Shown: positions 6,106-14,136 of the stretch, piece by piece | Layout: the number at the start of each line of letters is the position of its first letter | How positions within the stretch are numbered: position 1 is the stretch's first letter | NCBI GenBank assembly: GCA_040377825.1 | Contig: JBEINZ010000044.1 | Coordinates: forward strand, 1 to 15,413 | Direction of reading: 5' to 3' | Source: JBEINZ01 sp040377825 | GTDB taxonomy: Bacteria > Pseudomonadota > Alphaproteobacteria > Rhizobiales > Ancalomicrobiaceae | DNA length: 15,413 nucleotides | The notes under the pieces: model-generated | Told to the model about the DNA's origin: nothing | Seen by the model: only the letters and a program-made list of their open reading frames with translations | The model's database searches: none | Program-made: the position numbers and the translations under genes

Positions 6106-7365
6106 ATGGCAACGTCGCCGACCATGTCGCAAGATCGAACCACCGTTGCCGCCCGCCGGCTTCTCACCCCCAGGGCCGTCCGCGATCGGGCCAATCTCCT
6201 CCTTATGCAAGCCATGGCAGGCTCGTTGGAGCATTTCGCGGTGGACTTCGCGCGGATGGAGCCGACTTCCGACTACGTGCTGCGGGTCATCCGCTCGAAC
6301 TATCCGGATCTCGGCGTGCCGCCGCACTCGCGCTGGCGTCATTTCGAGCTTGGCGAAGTCGACCGTTGGGGCGGGCTTTCGGCGACCAGGAATTGGGCGA
6401 GCGCGCACGAACTTGGCCGCGCGGCAATCGATCTCGCCTTCGTTTCCGTTTTGCTCGACGCAGGCGCCGGTCACAAGTGGGCCTATGCGGAAACGGCGAC
6501 TGGCGAGGCCTATACGCGTTCGGAAGGTCTCGCAATTGCCAGCCTCGTCATGTTCGCGGGCGGCGTCTTCTCCTCGGACCCCTACGATCCGCTGCGGGCC
6601 GACGCTCGCGCATTGGAGGGACTAACGGGGGAGGAACTGGCGGACGGGCTCCAAGTTTCCTCGGCAAACCCAATGATCGGCCTTGAAGGGCGGATCACGC
6701 TCCTGAATAGCCTTGGCCAAGCGCTCGCCGCGCGACCCGATGTGTTTTCCGCCCCGGATGGATTGCGGCCGGGTGGCCTCCTCGACTTTCTTCTGAAGCA
6801 TGCGGTGGGTGGGAAAATCCCGGCACCCTTCATCTTGGAGGTGTTGCTGGAGGCCCTTGGATCGATTTGGCCGGGCCGCAATCTTTTCGGCGGTCTTCAT
6901 CTCGGCGATACTTGGCGGCATTCCCAAGTGATTGTAGGTGACGAGACGGATGGCTGGATGCCGATCCATAAGCTTTCGCAGTGGCTGACTTATTCGCTCA
7001 TCGAGCCGCTCGTTTGGTCGGGCCTCACCGTGACGGACCTTGACGGATTGACGGGCCTTGCCGAATACCGCAACGGCGGTCTCATGCTCGATCTCGGTCT
7101 CCTGCGGCTGAAGGATCCGAAAGCGGCCGAACAGCGTCATCGACCCGACAGCGAGCTGATCGTGGAGTGGCGCGCGCTGACCATCGCGCTGCTCGATCGT
7201 CTGGCGGAAGGTATTCGCCGACGCCTCAGCCGCACCCCCGTCACCTTCCCGCTCGCCTGCGTGCTGGAGGGCGGGACATGGTCGGCGGGACGCCGGGCCG
7301 CGCGCGAAAAGCGCGCGGACGGCGGGTCTCCGCTGATGATCGATAGCGACGGCACGGTGTTCTGA
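6106..7365 (+). CDS. URC4/urg3 (DUF1688) family protein, putative uracil catabolism
   Basis: Full-length member of the DUF1688 family (419 aa), the family of fungal URC4/Urg3. In yeast (Lachancea kluyveri) URC4 is needed for the reductase-independent URC pathway of uracil degradation, in which UPRT makes UMP and later steps release urea; urc4 mutants accumulate ribosylurea. The biochemical reaction is not firmly known to me, and catalytic residues cannot be assigned. Recognition rests on SSANPMIGLEGR, LHLGDTWRHS, PIHKLSQWLTYSLIEPL and TGLAEYRNGGLMLDLGLL, plus the upp neighbour. No signal peptide or membrane segment is seen, so it is probably cytoplasmic. The ATG at 6106 has AGGAGAG about 11 nt upstream; an ATG at 6124 is an alternative. 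It is divergent from upp-rbsK and ends 3 bp from the convergent deoB stop. A URC1-type (GTP cyclohydrolase II-like) partner is not in the window. Confidence 0.87.
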   Translation: MATSPTMSQDRTTVAARRLLTPRAVRDRANLLLMQAMAGSLEHFAVDFARMEPTSDYVLRVIRSNYPDLGVPPHSRWRHFELGEVDRWGGLSATRNWASAHELGRAAIDLAFVSVLLDAGAGHKWAYAETATGEAYTRSEGLAIASLVMFAGGVFSSDPYDPLRADARALEGLTGEELADGLQVSSANPMIGLEGRITLLNSLGQALAARPDVFSAPDGLRPGGLLDFLLKHAVGGKIPAPFILEVLLEALGSIWPGRNLFGGLHLGDTWRHSQVIVGDETDGWMPIHKLSQWLTYSLIEPLVWSGLTVTDLDGLTGLAEYRNGGLMLDLGLLRLKDPKAAEQRHRPDSELIVEWRALTIALLDRLAEGIRRRLSRTPVTFPLACVLEGGTWSAGRRAAREKRADGGSPLMIDSDGTVF

Positions 7366-7368
7366 AGC

Positions 7369-8583
7369 CTACCAGATCGCTTGACCGTGCTGGCCGGGCG
7401 CTAGGCCGAGATGGGCGGCCAGCGTTTCGCCGACATCGGCAAAGCCGCGCCGGCCATAGCCGCCGGGCGATAAATCTGGTCCGAAGGCAATAACCGGCAC
7501 GTGCTCGCGCGTGTGTTCGCTGCCGTGCCATGTCGGGTCGCAGCCATGATCGGCCGTCAAAATCACAAGGTCGCCCGGCCGCAGCCGTGCCTCCAACTCG
7601 GGCAGGCGACGGTCGAAGGCTTCCAAGGCTGCCGCATAGCCCGGCACGTCGCGGCGGTGGCCGTAGAGCATGTCGAAATCCACGAGATTGATGACGGACA
7701 GGGCGCCGTCCGGAGCCTCGGCCGTCGTCGCCAAGGCTGCGTCGAAGATCGCGGCATTGCCGGTAGCCTTGACCATGCGGGTGACGCCGGACCCGGCGAA
7801 AATGTCGGAGACCTTGCCGACAGCCACAACCTCGCGCCCCGCCGCCTTCGCGCGATCGAGCAGCGTGGGTTCCGGTGGCGGCACCGCATAGTCCCGCCGG
7901 TTTCCCGTGCGTTCGAAGTCCTTTGCGTTCGTCCCGACGAAGGGTCGCGCTATCACCCGGCCGATATTGAGCGGGTCGATCAATACGCGCGCGATGCGGC
8001 AAAGCGCATAGAGCCGCTCCAGGCCGAAGCTTTCCTCATGCGCCGCGATCTGCAGAACGGAGTCGGCGGACGTGTAGCAGATCGGCTTGCCCGTCCGCAT
8101 GTGCGCCTCGCCGTGGGCCTCGATGATCGCCGTGCCGGAGGCATGGCAGTTGCCAAGGATGCCGGGCAGATCGCCTTGTCTGCAGAGTTCCGCGATCAGA
8201 TCGTCGGGAAAGCAGGGGATCGTTCGCGGAAAGTATCCCCAGTCGAAGGGTACCGGCACGCCCGCAAGCTCCCAATGGCCGGAGGGCGTATCCTTGCCCT
8301 TGGACCGCTCGACCGCGTAACACCACCGTCCGGCGGCTTCGTTCGCGGTGAAGCCCGGCGCGCGACGACCGGTGGAGGCTTCAGCGGCGAGGCCGAGGCC
8401 GAGTCGATCCAAATTTGGTAATTTGAGCGGTCCGGCGCGCAGGCCGCCCCGGTCGCCCGCGCCGGCTAGACAGGCGCTCGCGATATGGCCGAACGTATCG
8501 GAATCGACGTCGCCATAGGCTGCCGCGTCGGCGGCGGCGCCGATGCCGAAGGAATCGAGGATCATCAGAAAAGCGCGCGCCAT
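7369..8583 (-). CDS. deoB: Phosphopentomutase
   Basis: Mn-dependent phosphopentomutase of the alkaline phosphatase superfamily, 404 aa (E. coli DeoB is 407). It moves phosphate between C1 and C5 of (deoxy)ribose, linking nucleoside phosphorylases to DeoC. Visible motifs: metal-binding D10 in FLMILDSFGIG, DTFGHIA, the cap-domain KGKDTPSGHWEL, CYTSADSVLQIAAHEE with the phospho-acceptor threonine region, VDFDMLYGHRRD, and the C-terminal metal site ADHGCDPTWHGSEHTREHVP. The ATG at 8583 is 3 bp after the deoA stop, with GGAG 8 nt upstream. It is the last gene of the nucleoside operon and converges on the URC4-family gene with a 3-bp gap, leaving no room for a separate intrinsic terminator. Confidence 0.97.
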   Translation of the reverse strand: MARAFLMILDSFGIGAAADAAAYGDVDSDTFGHIASACLAGAGDRGGLRAGPLKLPNLDRLGLGLAAEASTGRRAPGFTANEAAGRWCYAVERSKGKDTPSGHWELAGVPVPFDWGYFPRTIPCFPDDLIAELCRQGDLPGILGNCHASGTAIIEAHGEAHMRTGKPICYTSADSVLQIAAHEESFGLERLYALCRIARVLIDPLNIGRVIARPFVGTNAKDFERTGNRRDYAVPPPEPTLLDRAKAAGREVVAVGKVSDIFAGSGVTRMVKATGNAAIFDAALATTAEAPDGALSVINLVDFDMLYGHRRDVPGYAAALEAFDRRLPELEARLRPGDLVILTADHGCDPTWHGSEHTREHVPVIAFGPDLSPGGYGRRGFADVGETLAAHLGLAPGQHGQAIW

Positions 8584-8586
8584 GGA

Positions 8587-9897
8587 TCAGGCTCCGATTC
8601 GGTCGGCGATAACCGGCGCGGCGGGTCCGGTCGAACGTCCGATCCGATAAGCGGCGCGCAATACGGCGGCGGCATGGCTGGCGGCGTCCTCGTTCGCCGC
8701 ATGAATGACGCCTAGGGGCTGATCCGCCACGGCCGCCGTTCCGATGCCGGCGAGATCCGTGATGCCGACGGCATGGTCGATCGTGTCGGATGCCCGCGCG
8801 CGGCCACCGCCGAGCTCCACGACGGCGACGCCGATGGCGCGCGTGTCGACGCCGACGACGGTGCCGATGACATCGGCATAAACCGGGCGGGTCACCGGCG
8901 CGGCGGCAAGGTACTTGGCGGGCTGTTCCATGAAATCCGATGGTCCGCCAAGCGCCGACACCATGCGGGCGAAGACTTCGGCGGCGCGGCCGTCGTCGAG
9001 CGTCGCGGTCAGCTTCCCGCGCGCTTCCTCGACGCTTTGAGCAAGCCGGCCGATAACGAGCATCTCCGCGCCAAGCTCGACCGTGATCGCCTCGACCCGA
9101 GGATCGCGGCGCGCGCGTGTCAGGAACGCGATCGCATGCGCGACTTCGACAGCGTTGCCGGCGGCCGGCGCGAGTGGCTCGTTCATGTCGGTGACGAGCG
9201 CGCGGGTCGGCAAGCCGGCGCCATTGGCAACCGACGTGAGGCTTCGGGCAAGGCTCTGCGCGTCCTGAAGCGTCGCCATGAAGGCACCCGTGCCCCATTT
9301 GACGTCTAGAACGAGCCCGTGAAGCCCCGCGGCGAGCTTCTTGGAGAGAATCGAGGCCGTGATGAGGTCGATGCTTTCGACCGTCGCCGTCACATCGCGG
9401 ATCGCGTAGAAGCGGCGATCGGCGGGGGCAAGATCGGCCGTCTGCCCGATGATGGCGCAGCCGACCGAGCGAACGACATCACGGAAGAGATCGATATCCG
9501 GCTGGGTCCGGTATCCGGGAATCGAGTCGAGCTTGTCGAGCGTGCCGCCCGTGTGGCCGAGGCCACGGCCGGAAATCATCGGCACGTAACCGCCGACGGC
9601 AGCCACCATCGGCGCGAGCATGAGGGAGAGGTTGTCACCGACGCCACCGGAGGAGTGTTTGTCGAGCGCCGGTCCAGGTAAATCCCATTGAAGAACCGAA
9701 CCGGAGTCGGTCATCGCGCGGGTCAGCGCGACCCGTTCGGAAAGCGACATGCCTCGGAAGAAGACGGCCATCGCGAAGGCCGCGACCTGGCCCTCGGTGA
9801 CCGAGCCATCCGTCAGGCCGCGCACCATGAACTCGACTTCCTCGGCATCGAGCGTACCGCCATCGCGTTTCTTACGGATGATTTCCTGGGGCAGCAT
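8587..9897 (-). CDS. deoA: Thymidine phosphorylase
   Basis: Phosphorolyses thymidine and deoxyuridine to base plus deoxyribose-1-phosphate; 436 aa (E. coli DeoA is 440), expected to be dimeric. Motifs in order: N-terminal IIRKKRDGGTL, the phosphate site DKHSSGGVGD (79-88), the family signature SGRGLGHTGGTLDKLDSIPG, LITASILSKKLAAG (pyrimidine-site Ser/Lys), and VKWGTGAFM. The frame continues far upstream through deoC on the same strand, but the ATG at 9897 matches the family start and has GAGG 6 nt upstream, 8 bp after the deoC stop. Its pyrimidine-nucleoside specificity fits the linked cdd: deoxycytidine becomes deoxyuridine and then uracil, the substrate of the nearby upp. Confidence 0.97.
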   Translation of the reverse strand: MLPQEIIRKKRDGGTLDAEEVEFMVRGLTDGSVTEGQVAAFAMAVFFRGMSLSERVALTRAMTDSGSVLQWDLPGPALDKHSSGGVGDNLSLMLAPMVAAVGGYVPMISGRGLGHTGGTLDKLDSIPGYRTQPDIDLFRDVVRSVGCAIIGQTADLAPADRRFYAIRDVTATVESIDLITASILSKKLAAGLHGLVLDVKWGTGAFMATLQDAQSLARSLTSVANGAGLPTRALVTDMNEPLAPAAGNAVEVAHAIAFLTRARRDPRVEAITVELGAEMLVIGRLAQSVEEARGKLTATLDDGRAAEVFARMVSALGGPSDFMEQPAKYLAAAPVTRPVYADVIGTVVGVDTRAIGVAVVELGGGRARASDTIDHAVGITDLAGIGTAAVADQPLGVIHAANEDAASHAAAVLRAAYRIGRSTGPAAPVIADRIGA

Positions 9898-9905
9898 GCT
9901 GTTCC

Positions 9906-10676
9906 TCAATAGGTGGTCTGGATGGCTGGGGATTGCGCGGGGGATGCGCCGAGGGTGGCGAGGAGGTCGGTCAAAAGACCGCTCGCGCCGAAGCGGAACG
10001 TGTCGGGACTGGCCCAGGACGGTCCAAGGATCCGGTCGGCGATGGCCAGATAGAGGCCGGCATCCGCGGTTGTGCGAATGCCGCCCGCCGCCTTGAACCC
10101 GGCCGGACAACCACTCTCCGCGATCGCCCGAAGCATGATCTCGGCGGCCTCCGGCGTGGCATTCACCGCGACCTTGCCGGTCGATGTCTTGATGAAATCC
10201 ACGCCGGCGGCAAGCGCGATGTCGCTGGCGAGCCGAATTGTCGAGGGGTCGACGAGCTTGCCGGTCTCCAGGATGACTTTCAGCCGCACAGGCGAGGCGC
10301 AAATCCGACGGATGCGGACGATCTGCGTCTCGGCGAAACCAGCTTGGCCCCTGAGCAACGCGGTATAAGGCATCACAAGATCGATCTCGTCGGCGCCCGC
10401 CTCGATCGCGCCCGCGGTCTCCCGCTCGACCGCGCCGGTATCCTCGCCGCCACCGGGAAAGTTCACCACCGTGGCGACCTTGACAGCGCTGCCCTTCAGG
10501 CATGCCTTGGAGAGCGCGACGAAAGCCGGGAAAACGCAGACGGCCGCCACCGGGCCGGCGGGCGTCATTGCCTTCGCGCAAAGCTCCCGAATAGCCGCGT
10601 CGGTGCAGGTATCGGTGAGGTCGGTAAGGTCGACGAGCGGCAGCGCGCGCGCGGCGATGGTCTTCAATTCGATCAT
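9906..10676 (-). CDS. deoC: Deoxyribose-phosphate aldolase (class I, E. coli-type)
   Basis: Cleaves 2-deoxyribose-5-phosphate to glyceraldehyde-3-phosphate and acetaldehyde; 256 aa, TIM barrel. The Schiff-base lysine is K163 in FIKTSTGKVAVN, with partner K195 in GFKAAGGIRT and D99 in DEIDLVMP (E. coli K167, K201, D102). The chain ends in tyrosine (TTY), matching the functionally important C-terminal Tyr259 of E. coli DeoC. It belongs to the longer enterobacterial-type DERA subfamily rather than the roughly 220-aa Gram-positive type. Start: the ATG at 10676 aligns with the E. coli N-terminus but has only a weak GGCGG ribosome site; an in-frame ATG at 10751 would add 25 residues without a better one. 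The 92-bp gap to the upstream gene is the widest in this operon. Confidence 0.96.
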   Translation of the reverse strand: MIELKTIAARALPLVDLTDLTDTCTDAAIRELCAKAMTPAGPVAAVCVFPAFVALSKACLKGSAVKVATVVNFPGGGEDTGAVERETAGAIEAGADEIDLVMPYTALLRGQAGFAETQIVRIRRICASPVRLKVILETGKLVDPSTIRLASDIALAAGVDFIKTSTGKVAVNATPEAAEIMLRAIAESGCPAGFKAAGGIRTTADAGLYLAIADRILGPSWASPDTFRFGASGLLTDLLATLGASPAQSPAIQTTY

Positions 10677-10768
10677 GGACGGACCGCCGTTCGGAAGGCC
10701 TCGGGATGGCGTGAGGCGCGCAACCGAGATTGCACACCAATTTGCCACCATAATCCGTGGGATCGGCT

Positions 10769-11584
10769 TCAGCCAGCCTCCGCGATGGCCGCGACCACAG
10801 CTCGCGCGAGCCGACGGAACCGGTCCGAGGCCTTGGCGCCTTCTTCTTTCGTCTCGGTATGCGACAGCGGCTTGCCGGTCATTCCGGCGGCAAGATTCGT
10901 GATCATCGAGACGGCGAGCACGCGCAGGCCGTGGTAACGCGCGAGGATCGTCTCGGGCACGGTCGACATGCCGACCGCGTCGGAGCCAAGGATCCGGGCC
11001 ATGCGGATCTCGGCCGGGGTCTCGAAGGCGGGGCCGGAAAACCACATGTAGACGCCCTCGGCGAGCGTCAATCCTTCGGCGGCCGCGACGCGGTGGGCGA
11101 TCGCCCCAAGAGCCGGATCATAGGCATCGACGAGGTTGACGAAGCGGTCATCGCCCTCCCGTCCGATCAACGGATTGACGCCTGAAAAGGCGATATGATC
11201 GGAAATCAACATCGGCGTGCCCGGCGGCATGGTCTCCGACAGCGACCCCGCCGCGTTGGTCAGGAAAAGCGTGTCCGCGCCAAGCGCCTTCAAGGTTGCG
11301 ATCGGAACTTCCATTTCGCGCGGATTGCCGTGCTCATAAAAATGCGCCCGTCCCGCGAACACCGCGACAGGAACCCCGGCGAGGCGACCAAGCACCAATT
11401 CGCCGCGATGGGACGACACCGCCGAGCGCGGAAACCCGGGCAGATCGCCGTATGGAATTCGGACTGCGTCGGTCACATCGTCGGCGAGCCCGCCAAGTCC
11501 GGATCCAAGCACGATGCCGATTTTCGGGGCGGAGACGTTCGGCGCCCATTCGCGAATAAGGGCAACGAGATCGGTGACGCTCAT
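10769..11584 (-). CDS. punA: Purine-nucleoside phosphorylase (trimeric PunA/XapA type)
   Basis: Phosphorolyses purine (deoxy)nucleosides to base plus (deoxy)ribose-1-phosphate; 271 aa. It belongs to the trimeric PNP class, not the hexameric DeoD class: GIVLGSGLGGLADD phosphate loop, SHRGELVLG, the phosphate-binding GRAHFYEHG, LTNAAGSL, purine-site glutamate in SGPAFETPAEIRM, VGMSTVPE, and the asparagine in MITNLAAG that in this class favours 6-oxopurines (inosine, guanosine). The ATG at 11584 is 1 bp after the cdd stop, with GGAG about 10 nt upstream, so translation is probably coupled. It gives the operon a purine arm alongside the pyrimidine arm of cdd and deoA. The symbol is by class; deoD or xapA would be used by other annotators. 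Confidence 0.94.
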   Translation of the reverse strand: MSVTDLVALIREWAPNVSAPKIGIVLGSGLGGLADDVTDAVRIPYGDLPGFPRSAVSSHRGELVLGRLAGVPVAVFAGRAHFYEHGNPREMEVPIATLKALGADTLFLTNAAGSLSETMPPGTPMLISDHIAFSGVNPLIGREGDDRFVNLVDAYDPALGAIAHRVAAAEGLTLAEGVYMWFSGPAFETPAEIRMARILGSDAVGMSTVPETILARYHGLRVLAVSMITNLAAGMTGKPLSHTETKEEGAKASDRFRRLARAVVAAIAEAG

Positions 11585-11585
11585 G

Positions 11586-12020
11586 TCAAAGATGCTCCGG
11601 ACCGAAGGACAGTGGAAGCAGTTCGTCGAGCGTCTTGGTGACGACGACGCCGTCCGCGCCGCGCATGTGCACGCGCGCCTGTAAGCCGCCGAACTCGCGA
11701 ATGCGCTGTCGACAGCCGCCGCAGGGCGGGCAGACGATCAAGTTTCCGTCAGCCGGGCCGCCGACCACGGCGATATCGGTGAAGGACGTCACGCCGGCCA
11801 GCACCATGGCGGCGATCGCGCCGGCTTCCGCGCAGGTGCCGATCGGAAATGCCGCGTTCTCGACATTGCAGCCTATATGGGTAATGCCGTCACCGTCGAG
11901 AATTGCGGCGCCGACAAGAAAGCCGGAATAGCGTCCATAGGCCTTCAGCCGCGCCGCTTCGGCCTTGGCAAAAAGCCCGTCCAGCGCGGCCGCATGTCCA
12001 GTGATCTCGATCAGGCTCAT
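11586..12020 (-). CDS. cdd: Cytidine deaminase
   Basis: Zn-dependent hydrolytic deaminase turning cytidine and deoxycytidine into uridine and deoxyuridine; 144 aa, the short tetrameric class. Motifs: YSGFLVGAA (31-39), GCNVENAAFPIGTCAEAGAI with zinc ligand C63 and catalytic E65, and PCGGCRQ with zinc ligands C100 and C103. The usual form of the last motif is PCGACRQ, so alanine is replaced by glycine, a mild change. The ATG at 12020 is 3 bp after the stop of the upstream permease, with AAGGA upstream. In the operon it channels imported cytosine nucleosides to DeoA and releases ammonia. Confidence 0.96.
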   Translation of the reverse strand: MSLIEITGHAAALDGLFAKAEAARLKAYGRYSGFLVGAAILDGDGITHIGCNVENAAFPIGTCAEAGAIAAMVLAGVTSFTDIAVVGGPADGNLIVCPPCGGCRQRIREFGGLQARVHMRGADGVVVTKTLDELLPLSFGPEHL

Positions 12021-12023
12021 CGA

Positions 12024-12998
12024 TCAACGGTCCTTGGTATAGGGGACGCCGCCCGCCTTGGGCGGGATCGCCTTGCCGATGAAGCCGGCAAGTAGGATGA
12101 CGGTCAGGGCATAGGGCAGTGCCTGGAACACCTGCACTGGCACCTGCCCGATGCCGGGCAGCGGCGTGCCCTGCAGGCGGATCGCGGTCGCGTCGAGGAA
12201 GCCGAACAACAGGCAGGTGAACATCGCGCCGACCGGCCGCCACTTGGCGAAGACGAGCGCGGCGAGCGCGATGAAGCCCTTGCCGGCGGTCATGTCGCGG
12301 ATGAAGCCGGCCGACTGCGCGACGGCGAGATAAGCACCGGCAAAGCCGCACAACACGCCGCAAATCGTCACGGACAGATAGCGCAGCCGCGCGACCGAGA
12401 TGCCGGCGGTATCGACCGCGTGCGGGTTCTCGCCGACCGCGCGAAGCCGCAACCCGAAACGCGTGCGGAACAGAACGTACCAAGTGATGGGCACGGCCAG
12501 GAACGCGCAATAGACAAGGATGTTATGGCCGGAGATCACGTCGACATAGAGCGGGCCGATGACCGGCACGCCCTTAAGCGTCTCGGTGAAGGGCAGTTCG
12601 AGGGACTGGAACCGCGCGGCGCCGCCCAATTGCGGGGTGCGTCCGCCTTCCTTGAACCAGCTTTGACCGAGCAGGGCCGTGAGCCCGATCGCGAGGAAGT
12701 TGATCGCCACCCCGGATATGATCTGATTACCGCGCTGCGTGATCGAGGCAAAGCCGTGCACCAGCGCAAGGCCGACCGAGACGAGAATTCCGGCCGCAAG
12801 CCCAGTGACGGCATTGCCGCTGAGCGCGGCGGCGGTGCCGGCCGCAAAGGCGGCCGCGAGCATCTTACCTTCCAAGCCGATGTCGAAGATGCCAGCGCGT
12901 TCCGACCACAGGCCCGCGAGGCAGGCGAAGAGCAGCGGAATCGACAGGCGTACGGTTGAGGCGAGAACCGGAACGAGGATGGTGTCGAAAAACTCCAT
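12024..12998 (-). CDS. Nucleoside ABC transporter permease (NupQ/YufQ-like)
   Basis: Inner-membrane permease of 324 aa in the branched-chain permease superfamily (COG1079-like), half of the transmembrane channel of a BmpA/Nup-type nucleoside importer. The hallmark near the N-terminus is LWSERAGIFDIGLEGKML; further on are the cytoplasmic-loop segment RLRAVGENPHAVDTAGISV and multiple hydrophobic helices. The frame extends to 13058, but those 20 residues overlap the upstream permease gene; the ATG at 12998 has GAGGG 7 nt upstream and starts a hydrophobic protein as expected. There is a 10-bp gap to the preceding permease. Linkage to cdd, PNP and deo genes supports nucleosides as cargo, but ribonucleoside versus deoxynucleoside preference cannot be read. 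Confidence 0.9.
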   Translation of the reverse strand: MEFFDTILVPVLASTVRLSIPLLFACLAGLWSERAGIFDIGLEGKMLAAAFAAGTAAALSGNAVTGLAAGILVSVGLALVHGFASITQRGNQIISGVAINFLAIGLTALLGQSWFKEGGRTPQLGGAARFQSLELPFTETLKGVPVIGPLYVDVISGHNILVYCAFLAVPITWYVLFRTRFGLRLRAVGENPHAVDTAGISVARLRYLSVTICGVLCGFAGAYLAVAQSAGFIRDMTAGKGFIALAALVFAKWRPVGAMFTCLLFGFLDATAIRLQGTPLPGIGQVPVQVFQALPYALTVILLAGFIGKAIPPKAGGVPYTKDR

Positions 12999-13008
12999 GG
13001 CGCCGCCC

Positions 13009-14136
13009 TCACCGTTCCAAGGCCGCGGCGGCGACCGAGGCCGACCGCCGGGATTCAAACAGGCGTTCGAGCGCGGGGCGGAACATGTGCTCGAGTGCGC
13101 CGGCGAAGAGTATGACCAGAGCTTGGATGACGACGATCATATCGCGCGAGATCTTCGGCTTCTCGAAGGAGAGTTCCGCGCCGCCCTGATAGAGCACGCC
13201 GAACAGCAGCGCGGCGAGAATGATGCCGACCGGATGCGAGCGCCCCATGAGGGAGACCGCGATGCCGACGAAGCCGGCGCCGGCGGTGAACTCAAGGAGC
13301 AGCCGGTTTTGGACGCCCATCACCTCGTTGACCGCCATAAGCCCGGCGAGCGCGCCCGAAATCATCATCGAAATCATGACGATGTGCGCCGGGTCGATGC
13401 CCGCGTAAAGTGCTGCCGTCGGGTTTGTTCCGGCGGTGCGGATCTCGTAGCCGAGCCGCGTATGCCAGAGCAGAACCCAGATGAAGAACGCCGCGAGGAA
13501 CGCGACGATGATCATCGGGTTGAGCGGCGACATGCCGATATCGATTCCGTAGGGCGCGAGCATCGCGGCGAACTTCGGAAGCCGCGTCGGCTCGGCGAAG
13601 TTGCGCGTCTCCGGCGCCATCGATCCGGGCTGCCCCATCACGTTGACGAGCAGATAGACCAAGAGCGTCGAGGCGAGGAAGTTGAACATGATCGTGGTGA
13701 TCACGATATGGCTGCCGCGCCGCGCCTGCGCCCAGGCCGGGATGAGCGCCCAGGCCGCGCCGCAAGCCATCGCGGCAACGATCGCGAAGGGGAACACCAG
13801 CCACCATGGCGCCCCGTCGAACACCAAGCATACGATCGCGACACCGATGCCCGCGATGAGCGCCTGGCCCTCCGCGCCGATGTTGAAGAGCCCGGCATGG
13901 AACGCGACCGCGACCGCGAGGCCCGTGAAGATGAAATTCGTCGCGTAGTAGAACGTGAAGCCGATGCCTTCGGCAAAGCCCAGCGCGCCGTAGAGAATGA
14001 TGCGCACGGCATCGATCGGGTTCTCGCCAATGGCGATCACCACCAGTCCCGAGATCGCGAAGGCGACCGCGAGGTTCAGGCCGGGAAGCAGGCCATACTC
14101 AACGAGCGGCGGAAGGGGACGATTGGGAACGCTCAT
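13009..14136 (-). CDS. Nucleoside ABC transporter permease (NupP/YufP-like)
   Basis: Inner-membrane permease of 375 aa (COG4603-like), partner of the following permease. Features: a first helix from about residue 15 (LNLAVAFAISGLVVIAIG), then NIGAEGQALIAGI, the family motif GSHIVITTIMFNFLAS that contacts the ATPase, EIRTAGTNPTAALYAGI, and several more hydrophobic helices. The ATG at 14136 overlaps the ATPase stop as ATGA (4 bp), with GAGG about 6 nt upstream, a sign of coupled translation. The segment GAGGGCGGC in front of this gene recurs before the second permease. Confidence 0.92.
   Translation of the reverse strand: MSVPNRPLPPLVEYGLLPGLNLAVAFAISGLVVIAIGENPIDAVRIILYGALGFAEGIGFTFYYATNFIFTGLAVAVAFHAGLFNIGAEGQALIAGIGVAIVCLVFDGAPWWLVFPFAIVAAMACGAAWALIPAWAQARRGSHIVITTIMFNFLASTLLVYLLVNVMGQPGSMAPETRNFAEPTRLPKFAAMLAPYGIDIGMSPLNPMIIVAFLAAFFIWVLLWHTRLGYEIRTAGTNPTAALYAGIDPAHIVMISMMISGALAGLMAVNEVMGVQNRLLLEFTAGAGFVGIAVSLMGRSHPVGIILAALLFGVLYQGGAELSFEKPKISRDMIVVIQALVILFAGALEHMFRPALERLFESRRSASVAAAALER

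Noticed and set aside
5979..6686. 235-codon open frame on the plus strand starting in the hairpin region
   Set aside because: Overlaps the URC4-family gene in another frame and begins inside a palindrome; Arg-rich with no domain.
7501..8421. 306-codon open frame on the plus strand
   Set aside because: Antisense to deoB, whose metal-site motifs are intact. Arg/His-rich shadow.
9898..10740. Deo frame upstream of deoA that would make a 717-residue protein
   Set aside because: It reads through deoC in the wrong frame; deoA has its own ATG and ribosome site at 9897.
9933..10937. 334-codon open frame on the plus strand
   Set aside because: Antisense to deoC and the end of the PNP gene, both of which are secure by motif. 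No family resemblance.
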